NCBI RefSeq assembly: GCF_022539315.1
Contig: NC_066315.1
Span: 15,847,649-15,911,648, forward strand
Origin: Serinus canaria
Taxonomy: Eukaryota > Chordata > Aves > Passeriformes > Fringillidae
Length of the DNA: 64,000 nucleotides
Reading direction: 5' to 3'
Shown: piece by piece, positions 25,341 to 39,430 of the stretch
Layout: every line of letters begins with the position of its first letter
Position numbering within the stretch: position 1 is the first letter of the stretch
Made by a program: the position numbers and the translations under genes
Notes under the pieces: generated by a model
Seen by the model: only the letters and a program-made list of their open reading frames with translations
Databases searched by the model: none
What the model was told of the DNA's origin: nothing

Positions 25341-27699
25341 AATGGGAAATGACATACTGAAAGCATCAACCTCCCTGCAACACATCATCTGAGCTTGGAT
25401 ATCAATTAATGGTTCAGCCAGTTTCCCAACTCAGCCTCCTCAAATTCTCCAGAAGTAGCAAAACATTTAGAAGCTAAGTGCTTCCTTGGAACACACTATA
25501 TCCCCAACTTTGTAGCCAACACATATAGCACAGATTTTGCATGTTACAATCTATTATTTTTTGAGATGCTAGAACAGACCTCTCACCCTGGAGGGGATAA
25601 AACTAGTTCAAAGGATAGCAGTTTAAATGTCACTAAAAATTAAAAAAAAGTTCAGATAGATATTCTTTACTTACACCTCTGACAGAAATTCCTCTCTGAG
25701 AAAAAGAATTTCAGGCTGGAACAGAGCAGTCAAATCTTTAGTGGTTCCTGTCTGCTCACTCACTCAATGCCTACAGAGTACACATATAATGGTTTTTCCC
25801 CTGAGAAATCACATTTATCCTAAAAAGCCATGGAACTAAAGGGATGGAGTCCCCTCCTGCTTACCTCTGCCAGAACACCCTTCACGTTAACAGCTTTGTA
25901 CAGCAAAAGTTAAACAAACTGTCCACTGTCATCCTGACTGTATGAAAGAGAAAGAGCTCTTATGTTCATGGGGTCCTGTTGCTGTCTAAAGCACTGCAGT
26001 TACTCTGGAAAAAGAAATCAGCCATTGAGAATCTAAGCTAAGGCCTGAATAAATAATTCCAGGCTGATATAAAGGCAGGGCATGTAAACTGAGAAATGTA
26101 TGGCTGAAAAAGCAGGGCTTTGGTTCCCCACCAACCCACCCCTGGGGAAGGGATCCATGCAAAAATACTGACACCAGGTACTTAGGAGCAAAAGGAGCAC
26201 CCTGCAAATGGAAACCTGTAGGCAGCAGACAGTGCACACTAGACTTTGCTGTCTATTAGCTAGGAGCCAGAAGAACAAAATGTATAAACAGAAGCAATAA
26301 CCTGGTGATGGGCAGCACTCCAGAAGTTCAGTCTAGAGCAAATATCCCAGTTTATTTGAAAAATCTTCCCTGGACCTGGGGTGATAATGTCTTCTGAGTG
26401 ACCATTTCTAGTAACACAGACCTTCCTGGGCCAGACCCGCAGCAGCCCTGCCAAGGAGAACACTCCTGTGTGCCTCAATGCATCTCCTTCCACCAGGAGT
26501 CAGGTCCAGGCACTATGTACAGCTCTCTGCAGAGCCCACCTCTTGCGAAGAAGATTTACTGTGTGACTAAGTGGTAGCTCAGATGAATATGGAAGACAGG
26601 GAAGTGATACTGAGTGCCAATAAACAGATTAATTTGCAGAAAGGACAAGTAACTATCCACCCCTTTGCTTGAAAGGAGAAAAGACGTGGAAATCTGGAGC
26701 AGCTGGGGGCTGTGATGAAGAGGGTGCAAGAGACAATTGCTAAAGATTAAAGATTAAATTCCCAGGTGTCTCTGGTTTATGTGTCCCCATGTTGTGAGTG
26801 TGGAAATCCTGGGACCATTTGCATGGCAGGAGGAAGAAGAGGCAAATAAGAAGCAGCCATGCTTACTAGGAGGTGTATTTCAAAACCAGTGTGTCAAATA
26901 TGCTCTGCATATACATTTAACCACTGAAAAAAGGAAGTTATTCATTCACCAATTCCTGTAGTGAAAATTACTTCAAGATTTATTCCATGCCCATGTGCCA
27001 AGCACACTCCTGATACAAACCTTACAGTTGCACACCCATACACATTCATGGGCACACGTGCCCCCACACGTGGAGGCATCCCATCAGTGGCACTAAATAA
27101 CTTAGGAAAATGGTTAGTTATGTTTCATCTGGAACAAAACTAAATCTGGATGGGAAAAGGCAATCAAAAAAGCCATAATGTTGAGACTTCAGGAATAGGA
27201 AACATCTGTCTGGGGAGGAGGCACAGCCTGCCCTGACACTGAGCCATGGTGCAAGGAGGTGTGTGCCCAAAGCATGACTCTCTGCAGAGGGATGGGCACA
27301 CGTGATCCCACTTGACTTTTTGTTTTCCCCTGGTTATCATCCCAGAATACTATACATGCATGACTATTTGTACAGTGCTATGCATACTCCACCAGGACTA
27401 TCTTGCCCAACAGAAACAGAAAGACAGCTGAATATAAAAAGGCTCAAGGCAGTTACTTTGGAGCTCCAAGAATAAAGTCATTATTCAGCATGGAAGTGAG
27501 TATGGTGGTGACACATCTGAGCTGGTGGGAGCTGGGGCTTCCAGATAGGCTTCAAAGAAATCTGGTCAACAATGAGTGCATCTTCAGTTTGTCATAGATG
27601 ATGGGAGAAATTATTTCATCTGAAATCCGTAAGGTTTGGAAGGCCCTCAGCTGAAACCAAGGCTTGTCAGAGTCTATTTTCCAGAGATTAAAAGAACAT

Positions 27700-27726
27700 A
27701 AAACAAACAAGCAAACAAACAAAAAC
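27700..27726 (+). repeat. (AAAC)n microsatellite
   Basis: About six AAAC units with one AAGC interruption, running into an A run. A short, imperfect simple repeat. Confidence 0.85.
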
Positions 27727-30700
27727 ACATACAGAATAAACAAAGGAACAAGAACATGACAGAAAGCAGAGGGGAAAGCTTGTGCTGAAGAAAAGGGGGA
27801 AGTTGTGTTTTTGGCTGTATGTTTCATTGTAGAAAGCAAACACAGCATAATGGACACACTAGTGCTCCAAAAACCACATCTCAGAGATACTATTAGCTCA
27901 GGACGTTCGCAGCATATATAAACTGGAAAAGACAAATATATACTTTGTGTAATCATAGTCCAAGTTAAGACTGCAGAGACCATTACCACACCAGAAGGAT
28001 AACCCAGCCAACCACAGTCTCATAGGTTATAAAAAACTGCATTCAAGAAAGTCAAATAGGCTCCACAGAGCTCTTGAAATGACAGGAAGGGCAGGAAAGC
28101 AAGAGCATTTCTGAACTGAAGGGACAAACCCTGCCCCACCAGTCATACAGCACAGTGTGAGCTGTGCATAATTATCTGAGGACAGAGACATAAAGAACAA
28201 GAAAATAATTCTCTTTAAAGCCAATAATTGTTTCCTATGGTTTCACAAAGCTGGGCTGAATAAAATGCATTTGTTATATTGTGACCATGGGTCACAGAAA
28301 CCACAGTAAGGGAGAAAATACAGGAAGATTATAGGTTGCAAGGAGACATAGCTGCACTAAAGATGAACATAAAAAGCAAAACTGAATAGAGATCTAGAAT
28401 TTCTAAATTACCCTTGGCCCAAATATCTGGCTTACCACTGAAATAGTATAATTATAAAGCTGGCATAAAAAACAGGACATGGATCTAGTTACTAATTTCT
28501 TACTAGCAATAGCAGAAAAACAGTTTCTGCCAGTAGCGGCTCTCTTGACAAAAACCTTGTGTCTTCTACATGATATGACCTATAGGGAAAACTGGTTTTA
28601 ATCAGGCAAATCTATAAATGGTATGCAGTTGTGGTTGGTCCTCTCAGATGTCAAAAAGAACAGGGAAGAAAGTGGGGGAAAGGGAGAGGGGATATTCACT
28701 GTAAATTCTGGTTTAACACTTCACTTTCTCTGAAATACACACTGGAATTTTGTAGGTTTAGGAGGCTGCCTTTTTCATGCAGGCCAGTGATAGCAAGAGT
28801 GTCACCTCAGAAGCTAGGTGAAAAAAGTAGATTAAATAAAAACCCAACCTCTTCCTAGTGGTATTGTTTTATCCCTGTGCTCCATTTGAGCTTTGACTGC
28901 AAATACAGGGGGCTTTTCATTGCTGCAGTTCTAACTCAGTCACTCTAATCTCTTGTTTTCCAGAACACACTTAAGCCCAAGCACATGAGCAACACCACTA
29001 AAGTCAATGGCATTGCTCCAGTGCCAAGAAGTAAAGCATGTGTTCAGGTGTCTCACTGGGCCTGTCCAAAGAGCTTGGAGAGAAAGTAATTCTAAATAGT
29101 TTTCTTTCTGTGTGGTAGGTGTCCATGAAACAGCAATCAGCAGAGTGGTGTCAGTGAAATAACAACATTTAAATACCACCATACATAGTGTAAGGTTGTG
29201 TGGAGATTTTTGGCCTTTTTACCAATGAAAAATTGTCTTCAACAAAAATGGACCTTTTTTTGCCATGTTTCTGCTTTTTACTGAGGTGTTTGAGCCCTTG
29301 ACAAAAACCTGAACTCCTGAAAACCTCATAGCTTGGCTGCACTGAAAAATACAGTTTTTGGTTAAGAAAACCTTTTAATCTCCTGATGGAAAGACAAAAT
29401 TTTTGTGCAGAGCCAAATCCAAGTCATTCAGCTATTGAGCTGAATGCATTTTCTCAGGCAACACATGGCAATTAGATTAATATTGGGCATAGCCCCTCTC
29501 ACATCAACCATCTGAGTTCTAACCCCAGCTTTGAAAACCTGTGATCTACACTTGGTATTTTAAATGCTGTTTATTTATGTGTGTGTGCATATTGTGTATA
29601 TAATTCCCTGTTATTTTGCCTTGAGTATGCTGAGGGCCTTCCAATGCCCGAGAGCTGCCAGGGTACTTAAGCATTTATGACCTGTGAATCAGAGTGGGTC
29701 TGAAGGTCATTAAAGGCTGGGTGAGGAAGCGGGTTCATGAAGCCAGTTTACCATGGTTGATTCCTGTGCTGTAAAATATTATGAAACCTCCCCATTAACT
29801 CTTTTTCCCTGCAGAGGACCTACAAGCAGTGGTGAAACCCATGAGGAGCAGCTGTGTCAGAGTACAGGACAGGCAGCACTTGTCCCTTCAGCTTTTCCAA
29901 ATGGTTTTCTGAGTAGCGTCACAACACTGATGCAATGTTGAAACAAAAAGGTCCTCAAGGCTGGAAAATAATGATTTTCAAAAGCAAACAAAGCCCATGA
30001 GTTGAAGAAATGCTTTTGCTCTTAAAAAAGTCCACATGCACCTCCCAGCCAGGCAATAAAAAGGTTCATTGAACCTCGCTATGCTGGGTGATGTTATCTT
30101 GCCAGGCTCATGGACAAAGGTGATCCAGGAGTTCCTCCTCCCTCCTGCAGGGAACAAAACAAACACAACAGCACTGCAGAGGTTTAGTAATGATCACTCA
30201 TGCTGCCTGCATGTCTCATCCCACTCTGGATAGAGTTATAATTTTCTCAGGACAGATTTATTCTTTCCTTCCAGGTATTATTAGCAGAGCCTTGCTGAAG
30301 GGGTGTCCATGTGCCTACAGCCTGGGACTGTCCTTTATTCTGCACCAAGGCCACAGCCCACTCCATATCATCCTTTCTTCCAAAAAAGCCTGAGCCTGTA
30401 AGAGACATGCATCAAACAGCATCAAACAGCAAAAACAAAAAAGCAAGTATCTCCCAGCACTCATCACAGGTGAGAGCCACTTGCTTCCATGCCTCAGCAC
30501 ATGTCCAGACATAGTGTCCCCAGCAATAAAACCTCACACATAACCTATTGCTTATGCATATTCTTACCGTAAGACCAGACGTGCACTGAATTGGTGACAC
30601 AATAAACACAGCTGTTTGCATGACCAAAAAAAGGAGGAAGGAGGAAAAGCTCTAGCATAAGACTTTTCCCAAAGAGAAAGCCCTGATCAGCTGTTCTTCT

Positions 30701-33700
30701 CTCACCTCTACACCAAAATAGAAAAATAAGTAACTCCACATTAACTCCCATACTAGAACACAAACAGCAGATCAAGTACTTGTTTTCTTTATATGCTGTT
30801 GATCCCTTAATTCTTACTACAATGTTCTGTCACTAAATCTTGCCACACACCTGTGGAGCAGCAACCTAACACTTGCCTGGTCCCAAGGCAATTTATGCTC
30901 CACTATCAGGCATAGGAGCAAAAGAATTAGAAGGATGACCCAAAGAGCAAGACCATTTGTGAAGAAAAGCAGCAGAATCCAACCTTTAATACAAAGCCCT
31001 CAGACGTCATCTGCTCCCTTCCATGATCTCAGTTCTCAAGTTTGCAGTCTGTATAAAAAAAGTGTCTTGTTTGCCCAGAGATGTCATTCACATCATCTCA
31101 AAGACCAGGCTGTGAGTCTTCAAAGGAAAAGGTTTGTTTAAGCAAAAAGACATCTTTTTTTGTCCCATGCTTTCAGATAAGGTGATTGATATTTTTGGCT
31201 TCTGCTTAAAGTGGAACTTCAAGTCAGAGGGAAAATATTATAGAAAACAAACTCCAAACAGTCAGTTTCTAAAAGGTCATCTTTTTATTTATAAAACAAA
31301 AGGAACTTTTTACTTTTACCAAAACCTAGTATGGAATCATTCTGTTCACCAGTAAAACGAATCAGACAAAAAAATATTTTCTCTGACAGAGCTGGAAAGT
31401 AAATTCAGCTCAGCAAGAAATGCTTGTTTCCACAGGCTTTGAGCCTTTTATAGGTTACATTTAACCATCCCTCTCCAATTATTATAGACATAAATTACAA
31501 GGTGAGCTAAAACATGTAGTCCTTTTTTTAGAGCAAAATGCTGGGGTTAGTTCTCTTGGTTTCTCTGAAGAATAAATTGTATCATTATAGCCTCTTCTGG
31601 GTCTTGTTATTCTGACTTTTTGACTCTCGCTAGCTGCAGTCTGTACAATGCACAACTGTATTTGTTCACAAGGAATGCTTTCGTTCCTTTTGGCTTTTTC
31701 TTTTCCACTTCCTAATGGTTTACATGTAGCAGCAGAGCTTTTGAAAAATTGCCTAACACATACTATGTTTAATGAATACATTTAAACATACTTTAGCTAC
31801 AAATCTTATCAGCTGATTATTTAACCTCTGTGAATAGGCTAAATATTTTCTTCGACACTTAAATAAATATGATACATGGTTCCCGTGGAAAGCCTAATGA
31901 GAAGGAAGTTGTTTTTAAACTTAAGTCAAGACTTCTCCTTTAATTTATTTTATCAGTATTTTTTTCCAAGTGATCAAAGCAAGCAGTTTGTATGGCAGGC
32001 CTAAATTGCTAAAAGAAAAATTAAGTACTAAAATATTAATGCTGCTCGACTTTATTTGGGGGATGGGAGTTGCATGCCATCTGGAAGGACAGTTAAGAGC
32101 TTTCTGCACACTCCGAAGCACATGGTATGAGGTGAGAAGTCAAAATCCTGCTATCTGTCAAGGTGAATTTAAAGAATTTAAATCAAGATGTGTGCTAGTC
32201 TTTCACATTTTAATATAGCATTTCTATAAAATGCCTGGCTCCCCCAAATGCCTAATGAACCAAGGCTGTCTCAAGAGGATCAGTCTCCTTGCAGCAGCCC
32301 AAGTGACTGAGAGTGGGCACCCAGTTTGTTGGGACCACATAAGAGACATGTGTGAACCTGTTGTCACCCAAGAGATGTGGGCTGCAGCCCTCTCAGACCC
32401 CTCAGGTGCAGCAGGGAACCAGAGCATCCTTCCTGGTCTTCTGTCTCAGCCTGGAGCAGGGCACTGGGTGCTCCACAGACTCATGAGATGCAGGTGCTGC
32501 AAGGCAAGGGCCTGGCTCAGAGCTTTCCCTGTCCCACATCTGAGACCTAAATGTGTATGACAAATGTGCTCACACATGTACAACACCACATATACCCACA
32601 CAGTGAGTATGGGATGGCACTGGCTGCTGCAGGAGAGGGGTGGCTCAGGGCTAACCAGAGCAGGGGGCTCCTTTGGAGCACCAGCCTTCAGTGGGGGTTC
32701 CCAGCCGTGCTCCCCAGTGCCTGTGCATGAGCTATTAAAACCATCCATGACACAGATCTCCTCTCCTTCTTGAAACCAAAACAGGACACGCACACAGGAA
32801 ATCACTCGGATAGCATGCAGGAGAAAACTTGGGCTTTATTCTGGGACAGACTGAGGAGAATGTGAAAATGCACTGACGTCATGAAAGAAAGAAGTTGAAT
32901 AGGTCAAGAAGCAGAGATGTGAGCTTAAGGAAATGGCAAGGCACACAAGGAAAGATAAGGGAGATTGTATAAATAAATAAGCACACAGAAAGGAGCTGAG
33001 AGCTCTGTGAACAAAGCCTTACTCTTGAGCTAGAGTTCACAGTCCCTTTCAGCCTGAGAGCCCCTAGAAGGTTTTAGAGGAGGAGGAGCAGAAATTTCAC
33101 AGAGGGACATCACTGTGGAGCACCCACAAACTTGTTTTCCTTTGCAGCCTTTTTAGATTGAGCAGAAGGGACCTGCAGGCATCCCCACTCTCTCCCCAGG
33201 TTCAGAGACCCTTAGTTGGAAGGAATCTTGCTTTTATAATTAAAAATGAAAAGAAGCAAGACAGCAAAGGGAAAATAAACAGTACAAGGAAAACTGGCTT
33301 AGCACGCCTTTTGTACCCTGATCTCTTCAGAAGAGAGAAAACAGAGAGGTAACTGAAGTAGTATTAGTTTAGTAATTATTGGCAGCAAATGTACCCTCAG
33401 CTCAGAAACTGAAAAATAATGAGCACACTTACAGAGTTTTAATTAGTGTTCATAACTCCTGAGTGTAAACTTCAACTACCCACAGGGAATCTTCTCTTCA
33501 ATGCTGGAGATAGCTGTTAGAGGCATGTAATAATCATGGAATAGGTTTGCATCTTTTCCACTGTGGTTGTTTTAATTTGCAGTGACATTTGTTAGATCAC
33601 ATTTTTTGAACCACAATAACTTTTATGTCCTTCATGCCAAAAGCAGATAGATACATTGTCCCTGAAACTGGGATGGTGGGGCAGGCAGACATATCCCACC

Positions 33701-35502
33701 AAACCCATAAACTCCCTGTGCTTTGTCACTAAACTGAACTTGATCTAAAGAAATAAATTAGAAGCCAGTTCATGATTACTTCTGCTGATCATCTGAAAGA
33801 TGTGCCTATAGAAAAGGTGCCACTGGTTCTACAAACTCACCAGTGTCAGGTTGTGTTGGTGGCTTGCTGCCACATGTGTGTGCCTCCCCATCTCCCTGCA
33901 TTAGCTGAGGTCTGCTCCATGGACAGTCCAAGAGAAAATACAAATATTGACAGTCTAATTTGCTCTGCCTAACTTAGAAAGTATAATGAGGTGCAGAAGT
34001 GATTGCTGGGTGGTATTTTGGGCCTCCCATCACTTTGATGTTCACTCACAGAACAACAAGCTCTTCGTGTGTCCCTGGGAAGAATTGTCAAGCTGGAAAC
34101 ACAGGCCAAATTCATTCTCCAATGAGCTTACAAGTAGAATAGAAGCAATGAGATATATTTTGGGTGTATGGAAATCAATATCCTGGCATTAGTAGTGCTG
34201 GGGTGTGACTTGAGCAGATTTTCAGTGCCTCTAATTTGAGACAACCTGGGTTGAAAAACTGTCCTCTCACAGGCTAAAGAAACAGTTTATATGTGCTATA
34301 AATATATTCCTGACTCTATGGAGTTAATCCCTGGTTTGGAAATTTTTTAAGGGAAGGAACTTAAAACATAGAAACAAACTAAAACTGGAGGAAAATGCAA
34401 CAAACCCTAACAAAGGCAGCTTCTGCCTGTCTACCATAATGCTCTTATCTGATTTTGCAGACAAAGGAACTATGGGAAGATGTCATTTATATGGACTAGA
34501 ACAAAGCATTTGGTACACTGCCAGATGGAAACTATTAGTTCAAGTAGAAAAAGTGAGGATTAAGATAAGAATTTGCAAAGTAGTTAAGGAATTGGCTAAA
34601 AGGGAGGTGACAATGGCTTGAGCTGAAAAGCAGAAAATCACAAGCAGCCTTTCTAAAGAGTTAGTATCAATCCTTTTTTTATCTTTAACAGTTTTGACAC
34701 AAAAGAGTGCCTAATGAAACTTCCTGATGACTGAGGTTGGGCATCCTTGTCCATACTGACAAGCAGCACAATTTTACCTAACAAGAGCTAAATAGTCTTC
34801 AGAAACAATAGACATGGAGGGAAATTTTACTATTCAAGGTAAAAGGGTGTGCACTAAAGATATCAGGAGCAGGAACTTATGCTAGCCAGACATCCAACAA
34901 TGTGGCCTGACCACTTGAAAAGGTAAATGCCACCTAGAATTAAGTATTTCCACTACAGAATGGAAAGTATTCCCAAAATCAATAAATGCCAGGCACTGGC
35001 TGGACTTCAGCAAAGAAGACCCTGACCAGTTTTGGTCACCAAGGCTCTGTGTGTGCTCCTAAAAGAAAACATGCTGGGGGGTCCCCCTGCTTTGCAGGCC
35101 ATGCAGCATGGCACAGAGCTTGTCTAAACCTCTAAACCCTCCCACCTGGTCAGATGAGCCAAGCTCAAGCAGCCTTTTAGGAATGGTCCAGAGCCTTTGC
35201 TGGTTCCAAACCCAAGTCCAAGTATTGCCTGGGAGAGTGATAATTAATACAGGCAAAAGCCATGAGGACAGTAAATCATGTGTGGGTGTCTTTGGCATAA
35301 TCCCTCACTCTGTTTAGTCTTCTGGGATGGCCACAGCCCAGTGTGCCCTGGACTTGGAGGAAGCAATCTAAAACTGGAGAAAGTAAGCTTAACTGGAGGA
35401 GGAAGACTACTAGAATGAGGGAGAAACCAGAGAGCATCTTACAAGAGGGGATGAGAAGCACTTGTACTGTCTAGCAACACAAAGAGAGAAAGAGAGAAAG
35501 AA

Positions 35503-35564
35503 ATGAGTGGCATAAGTATGAAAAAGAAAAGTATGAGAAAGAATATGAGTGGCATAAGTATGAA
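35503..35564 (+). repeat. 20-bp direct repeat, 42-bp period
   Basis: ATGAGTGGCATAAGTATGAA occurs at 35,503-35,522 and again at 35,545-35,564. The flanks are also similar (GAAAGAA before each copy), so the pair is a 42-bp tandem duplication that includes a GA-rich segment. It follows a short (AGAG/AAAG)n run. Confidence 0.85.
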
Positions 35565-37970
35565 CAAGGGAAGAAATGCTTTAATCAAAAGACAGCTCTT
35601 GTCATGAGTAGATTAAGAGAGGCATTACAAGCATCTCCATTCATCCAGCAAAACAGAGTTCATATTCCAAATGTGTTCTCTCTCTTCAGACTTCTTCTCT
35701 GATGAGAAACTAGGTACATAAATCCAGCAAGGAATGTTGGATGGTTTTGCTTTTGGTTTTCTTTTTTTCCCCAGAAGAATCACTGAACACAGTATATTCC
35801 CATTAAAAGTAAATTCTTTAAAAAAAAATCGACTAAAAAACATCGCCTAGCTGCTGGATTTTTTCCATTGATCTATAAAACCCATCAGAAAAAAGAAGTT
35901 GCTATTTGACATTTAAGTAAGAACTCTTTCCTTGTGATGCACTGTGGTACAGTACAAGGGTGTAGTCAGACATTTGCTAAGCAGGCAGTAGTTCTAGTTT
36001 TTAATTTCCTAGAGGCAACATTCCCCTTCACCTCCCCCAAACCCAAGTCTCCTATATGGCAGTGTCATGGGCTGTTGCCATGCCACCAGCCAGCCACTGA
36101 TCTTTTTTGAGAACAAACATGTACTTATTATGAAGATTAAACTGGTGACACAATTTATCCACATGCCAGACACTGAGGGTACAGCATCCCCATGCTGCTT
36201 TCGAATGACATTAATCTGACCTCGCCTGACCACACTCTTCACAACAGCACAGTTTCTCCTTGGCCAGAAGCAAGATCAAATCAATTGCACTTTATTCACT
36301 ATAAAGCCCTGAACCTTCATCTCTCTGCACAGAACTTTCTGAATATTTCCTCTAAGTTTACTAAACATTTCTTTGTTTTCAGGGCACAAAGATGTTGCTG
36401 GGGAATGAGAAGGGGTGTGAGGGAAGCCCTGTGGCAGCAACCTTCATCACTCTTGTAAGGATGATTTCTCAACGCTCCATAAATCTGACAAAAACAGTTT
36501 TCCGCCTGGGAGGTCTTCCTCAAGACAATGGATTTTGTACCTGCACCTCAGAATCTTATCTGTAGAAGAGGAAAACATTGTTTGGCCAGCAGAAACAAGT
36601 GAAGCACTGGAAGTGCTCTAACATCAGAAAATCATTACCCATAGAAGACCTTGTGAGAGTTCTATGTAATGGAGCAGAGCAATGGTTTTGAGCAGTTGGT
36701 GCTCAGGAAGAAGTCTTGGGGGGAGAAACTGCATTTGGAAGGGAGAAAGGACATCAAATCTGACGACTTTCAGTAGCCCTTCCTGTTCATGTCCAGCCCT
36801 GTTGTCAGATGTGCTAGCTCCCTGCTCCTGAATGGTAAGCACAAAATCAGAAACAGCATTTTGCTCTCTTCCCTGTCTTCTTGGTGGCTCCTGTCCTTCC
36901 CCTCTGCAGAATCCAGCATGTTTCTCCTTGCTGGCACAGATTTTGCTGGCACCAGAACACAACCTGCAGTGGCCTCAATGGCCTTTTTCTCCTTTGTTAG
37001 AAGAGATCCCAGTCATGCCATCTCTTTCTCATCCGCTTTTACTGCACCCCAAGGGAGATGGAGCAAGAGGAAAAGGGAAGAGGTGACAAGCCAAGTTTTG
37101 TAATGCTTAGATGCTGTTTCACATCCAGGAAATGTGAGATCCTCCAGCTACAGGGCTGACAGCATTACAACAGAAGCCACGCATCCTAATACAAATGTTA
37201 AACAATGTGCTTCTCTGACCTAACTTTCCTTTGGTCTTCCCACAAAACCACAAAAAGTAGGAGGGGAAGAGTTAACACATTCTCTTACAGGTTTTTTTTA
37301 ACAAATGTGACAGTCTGTCACTGAAGGATAGGCAATTAAAAGTGTGATGGATTGGTTCAAGAAAGGCAAGTCCTGCATCTGCCCTGCCTATCTAGGTCCA
37401 ACAGGGCCTCTCCTATACTAAAAGCCGCATGGAGAAACATTATCTGCCACAGCATCAATCAGGATCCTGCTGGGTGAATTGGACCTAAAGCAGCAACAGC
37501 ATCCCCAAAGCTGATACTCTATGTCTGCATGAGAAATCATGGGCTGCCACCAGAGTGAAAAGGAAGAGGAGATGTCTATCAAAGCCCTGAAGAGAGGAAC
37601 AATGCACTCCCTTGGCTGCCCTCCACTGCCCACGCCTCTCTGGAGAAGCACTCTCGCTGCCACCCGCTCCAGACACTGAGGGAAGGGACAAGCCAGTCCA
37701 CGAGGTCCAGCCTTGCATGCAGTATCAAACCCAGGAGTTATTTATTGTCTCTCAGGAAGTGACATGGGATGTGGATGTGAATGGGAGGGAGATTCAGACC
37801 AGATGTCTGCAGGCCCTTTCCAAGGAAACCCATATAAATGTGCAGGACAGCTCCCCATCGGAGCTGCCTTGTGTCAAACCACCGTGGTTACCCAAGGAGC
37901 AGTGTGATACTGCCCAGCCAGCTCTGGAGCAGGGGGAAGGATTGCTGCTCGCTAATTGAACAGAGCCCTC

Positions 37971-39430
37971 GACCCAGCAGCACAGTGTGTGACCCAGCAG
38001 AACAGTGTGTGACACAGCAGAACAATGTGTGACCCAGCAGAACAACGTGTGACCCAGCAGAACAGTGTGTGACCCAGCAGAACAGTGTGTGACCCAGCAG
38101 AACAATGTGTGACCCAGCAGAACAGTGTGTGACCCAGCAGAACAGTGTGTGACCCAGCAGAACAGTGTGTGACCCAGCAGAACAGTGTGTGACACAGCAG
38201 AACAATGTGTGACACAGCAGAACAGTGTGTGACCCAGCAGAACAGTGTGTGACCCAGCAGAACAGTGTGTGACCCAGCAGAACAGTGTGTGACCCAGCAG
38301 AACAGTGTGTGACCCAGCAGAACAATGTGTGACCCAGCAGAACAGTGTGTGACCCAGCAGAACAATGTGTGGCCCAGCAGAACAACGTGTGACCCAGCAG
38401 AACAATGTGTGACCCAGCAGAACAGTGTGTGACCCGGCAGAACAACGTGTGGCCCAGCAGAAAAATGTGTGACCCAGCAGAACAATGTGTGACCTGGCAG
38501 AACAGTGTGTGACCCAGCAGAGCAGTGTGTGACCCAGCAGAACAATGTGTGACCCAGCAGAGCAGTGTGTGACCCAGCAGAACAATGTGTGGCCCAGCAG
38601 AGCAGTGTGTGACCCAGCAGAACAATGTGTGACCCAGCAGAGCAGTGTGTGACCCAGCAGAACAGTTTGTGGCCCAGCAGAACAACGTGTGACCCAGCAG
38701 AACAATGTGTGACCCAGCAGAACAGTGTGTGACCTGGCAGAACAAAGTGTGACCCGACAGAACAACGTGTGGCCCAGCAGAACAGTTTGTGGCCCAGCAG
38801 AACAATGTGTGACCCAGCAGAGCAGTGTGTGGCCCAGCAGAATAGTGTGTGACCCAGCAGAACAATGTGTGACCCGGCAGAACAGTGTGTGACCCAGCAG
38901 AACAACGTGTGACCCAGCAGAACAGTGTGTGACCCAGCAGAACAGTGTGTGACACAGCAGAGCAGTGTGTGACCCAGCAGAGCAGTGTGTGACCCAGCAG
39001 AACAATGTGTGACCCAGCAGAACAGTGTGTGACCCAGCAGAGCAGTGTGTGACCCAGCAGAACAATGTGTGACCCAGCAGAACAACGTGTGACCCGGCAG
39101 AACAATGTGTGGCCCAGCAGAACAGTGTGTGACCCAGCAGAACAGTGTGTGGCCCAGCAGAACAACGTGTGACCCGGCAGAACAATGTGTGGCCCAGCAG
39201 AACAGTTTGTGGCCCAGCAGAACAGTGTGTGGCCCAGCAGAACAATTTGTGGCCCAGCAGAACAATGTGTGGCCCAGCAGAACAGTTTGTGGCCCAGCAG
39301 AACAATGTGTGGCCCAGCAGAACAGTTTGTGGCCCAGCAGAACAATGTGTGGCCCAGCAGAACAGTTTGTGGCCCAGCAGAACAATGTGTGGCCCAGCAG
39401 AACAATGTGTGGCCCAGCAGAACAATGTGT
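37971..39430. repeat. 20-bp minisatellite, 73 tandem units
   Basis: The consensus unit is GACCCAGCAGAACAGTGTGT. It is repeated 73 times head to tail over exactly 1,460 bases. Every unit is 20 bases; I find no insertion or deletion, only substitutions at a few positions. Main variants: GACCC or GGCCC at the unit start, AACAG, AACAA or AGCAG in the middle, GTGTGT, ATGTGT, ACGTGT or GTTTGT at the end. Several variants are transitions at CpG/TpG. GGCCC is absent from the first 20 units, present in 9 of the next 41, and present in all of the last 12. Sixty-two units contain the hexamer AGAACA. The left flank is ordinary unique DNA; the right flank is a CpG-dense patch. It is not a CRISPR array, because there are no spacers. 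Confidence 0.98.

Larger units (their letters stand above)
25339..37970. other. Unique non-coding DNA, no gene recognised
   Basis: A 12.6-kb stretch with no recognisable gene or transposon. It is AT-rich overall, with homopolymer patches. An (AAAC)n run lies at 27,700-27,726, and a 20-bp direct repeat at 35,503-35,564 is listed separately. Open frames such as 27,552-27,989 (minus) and 37,612-37,959 (plus, 115 codons, ending just before the minisatellite) have no recognisable domain. Confidence 0.55.

Noticed and set aside
27552..27989. 145-codon minus-strand frame with hydrophobic stretch
   Set aside because: The hydrophobic part is encoded by the AAAC simple repeat and neighbouring A-rich DNA read in reverse. 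No membrane-protein family is recognised.
37612..37959. 115-codon plus-strand frame just left of the minisatellite
   Set aside because: No known domain. Length and composition are within chance, and an acceptor-like site inside it has no matching donor.
37971..39430. CRISPR-like array
   Set aside because: The repeats are directly adjacent with no unique spacers, and the surrounding DNA is vertebrate. It is a minisatellite.
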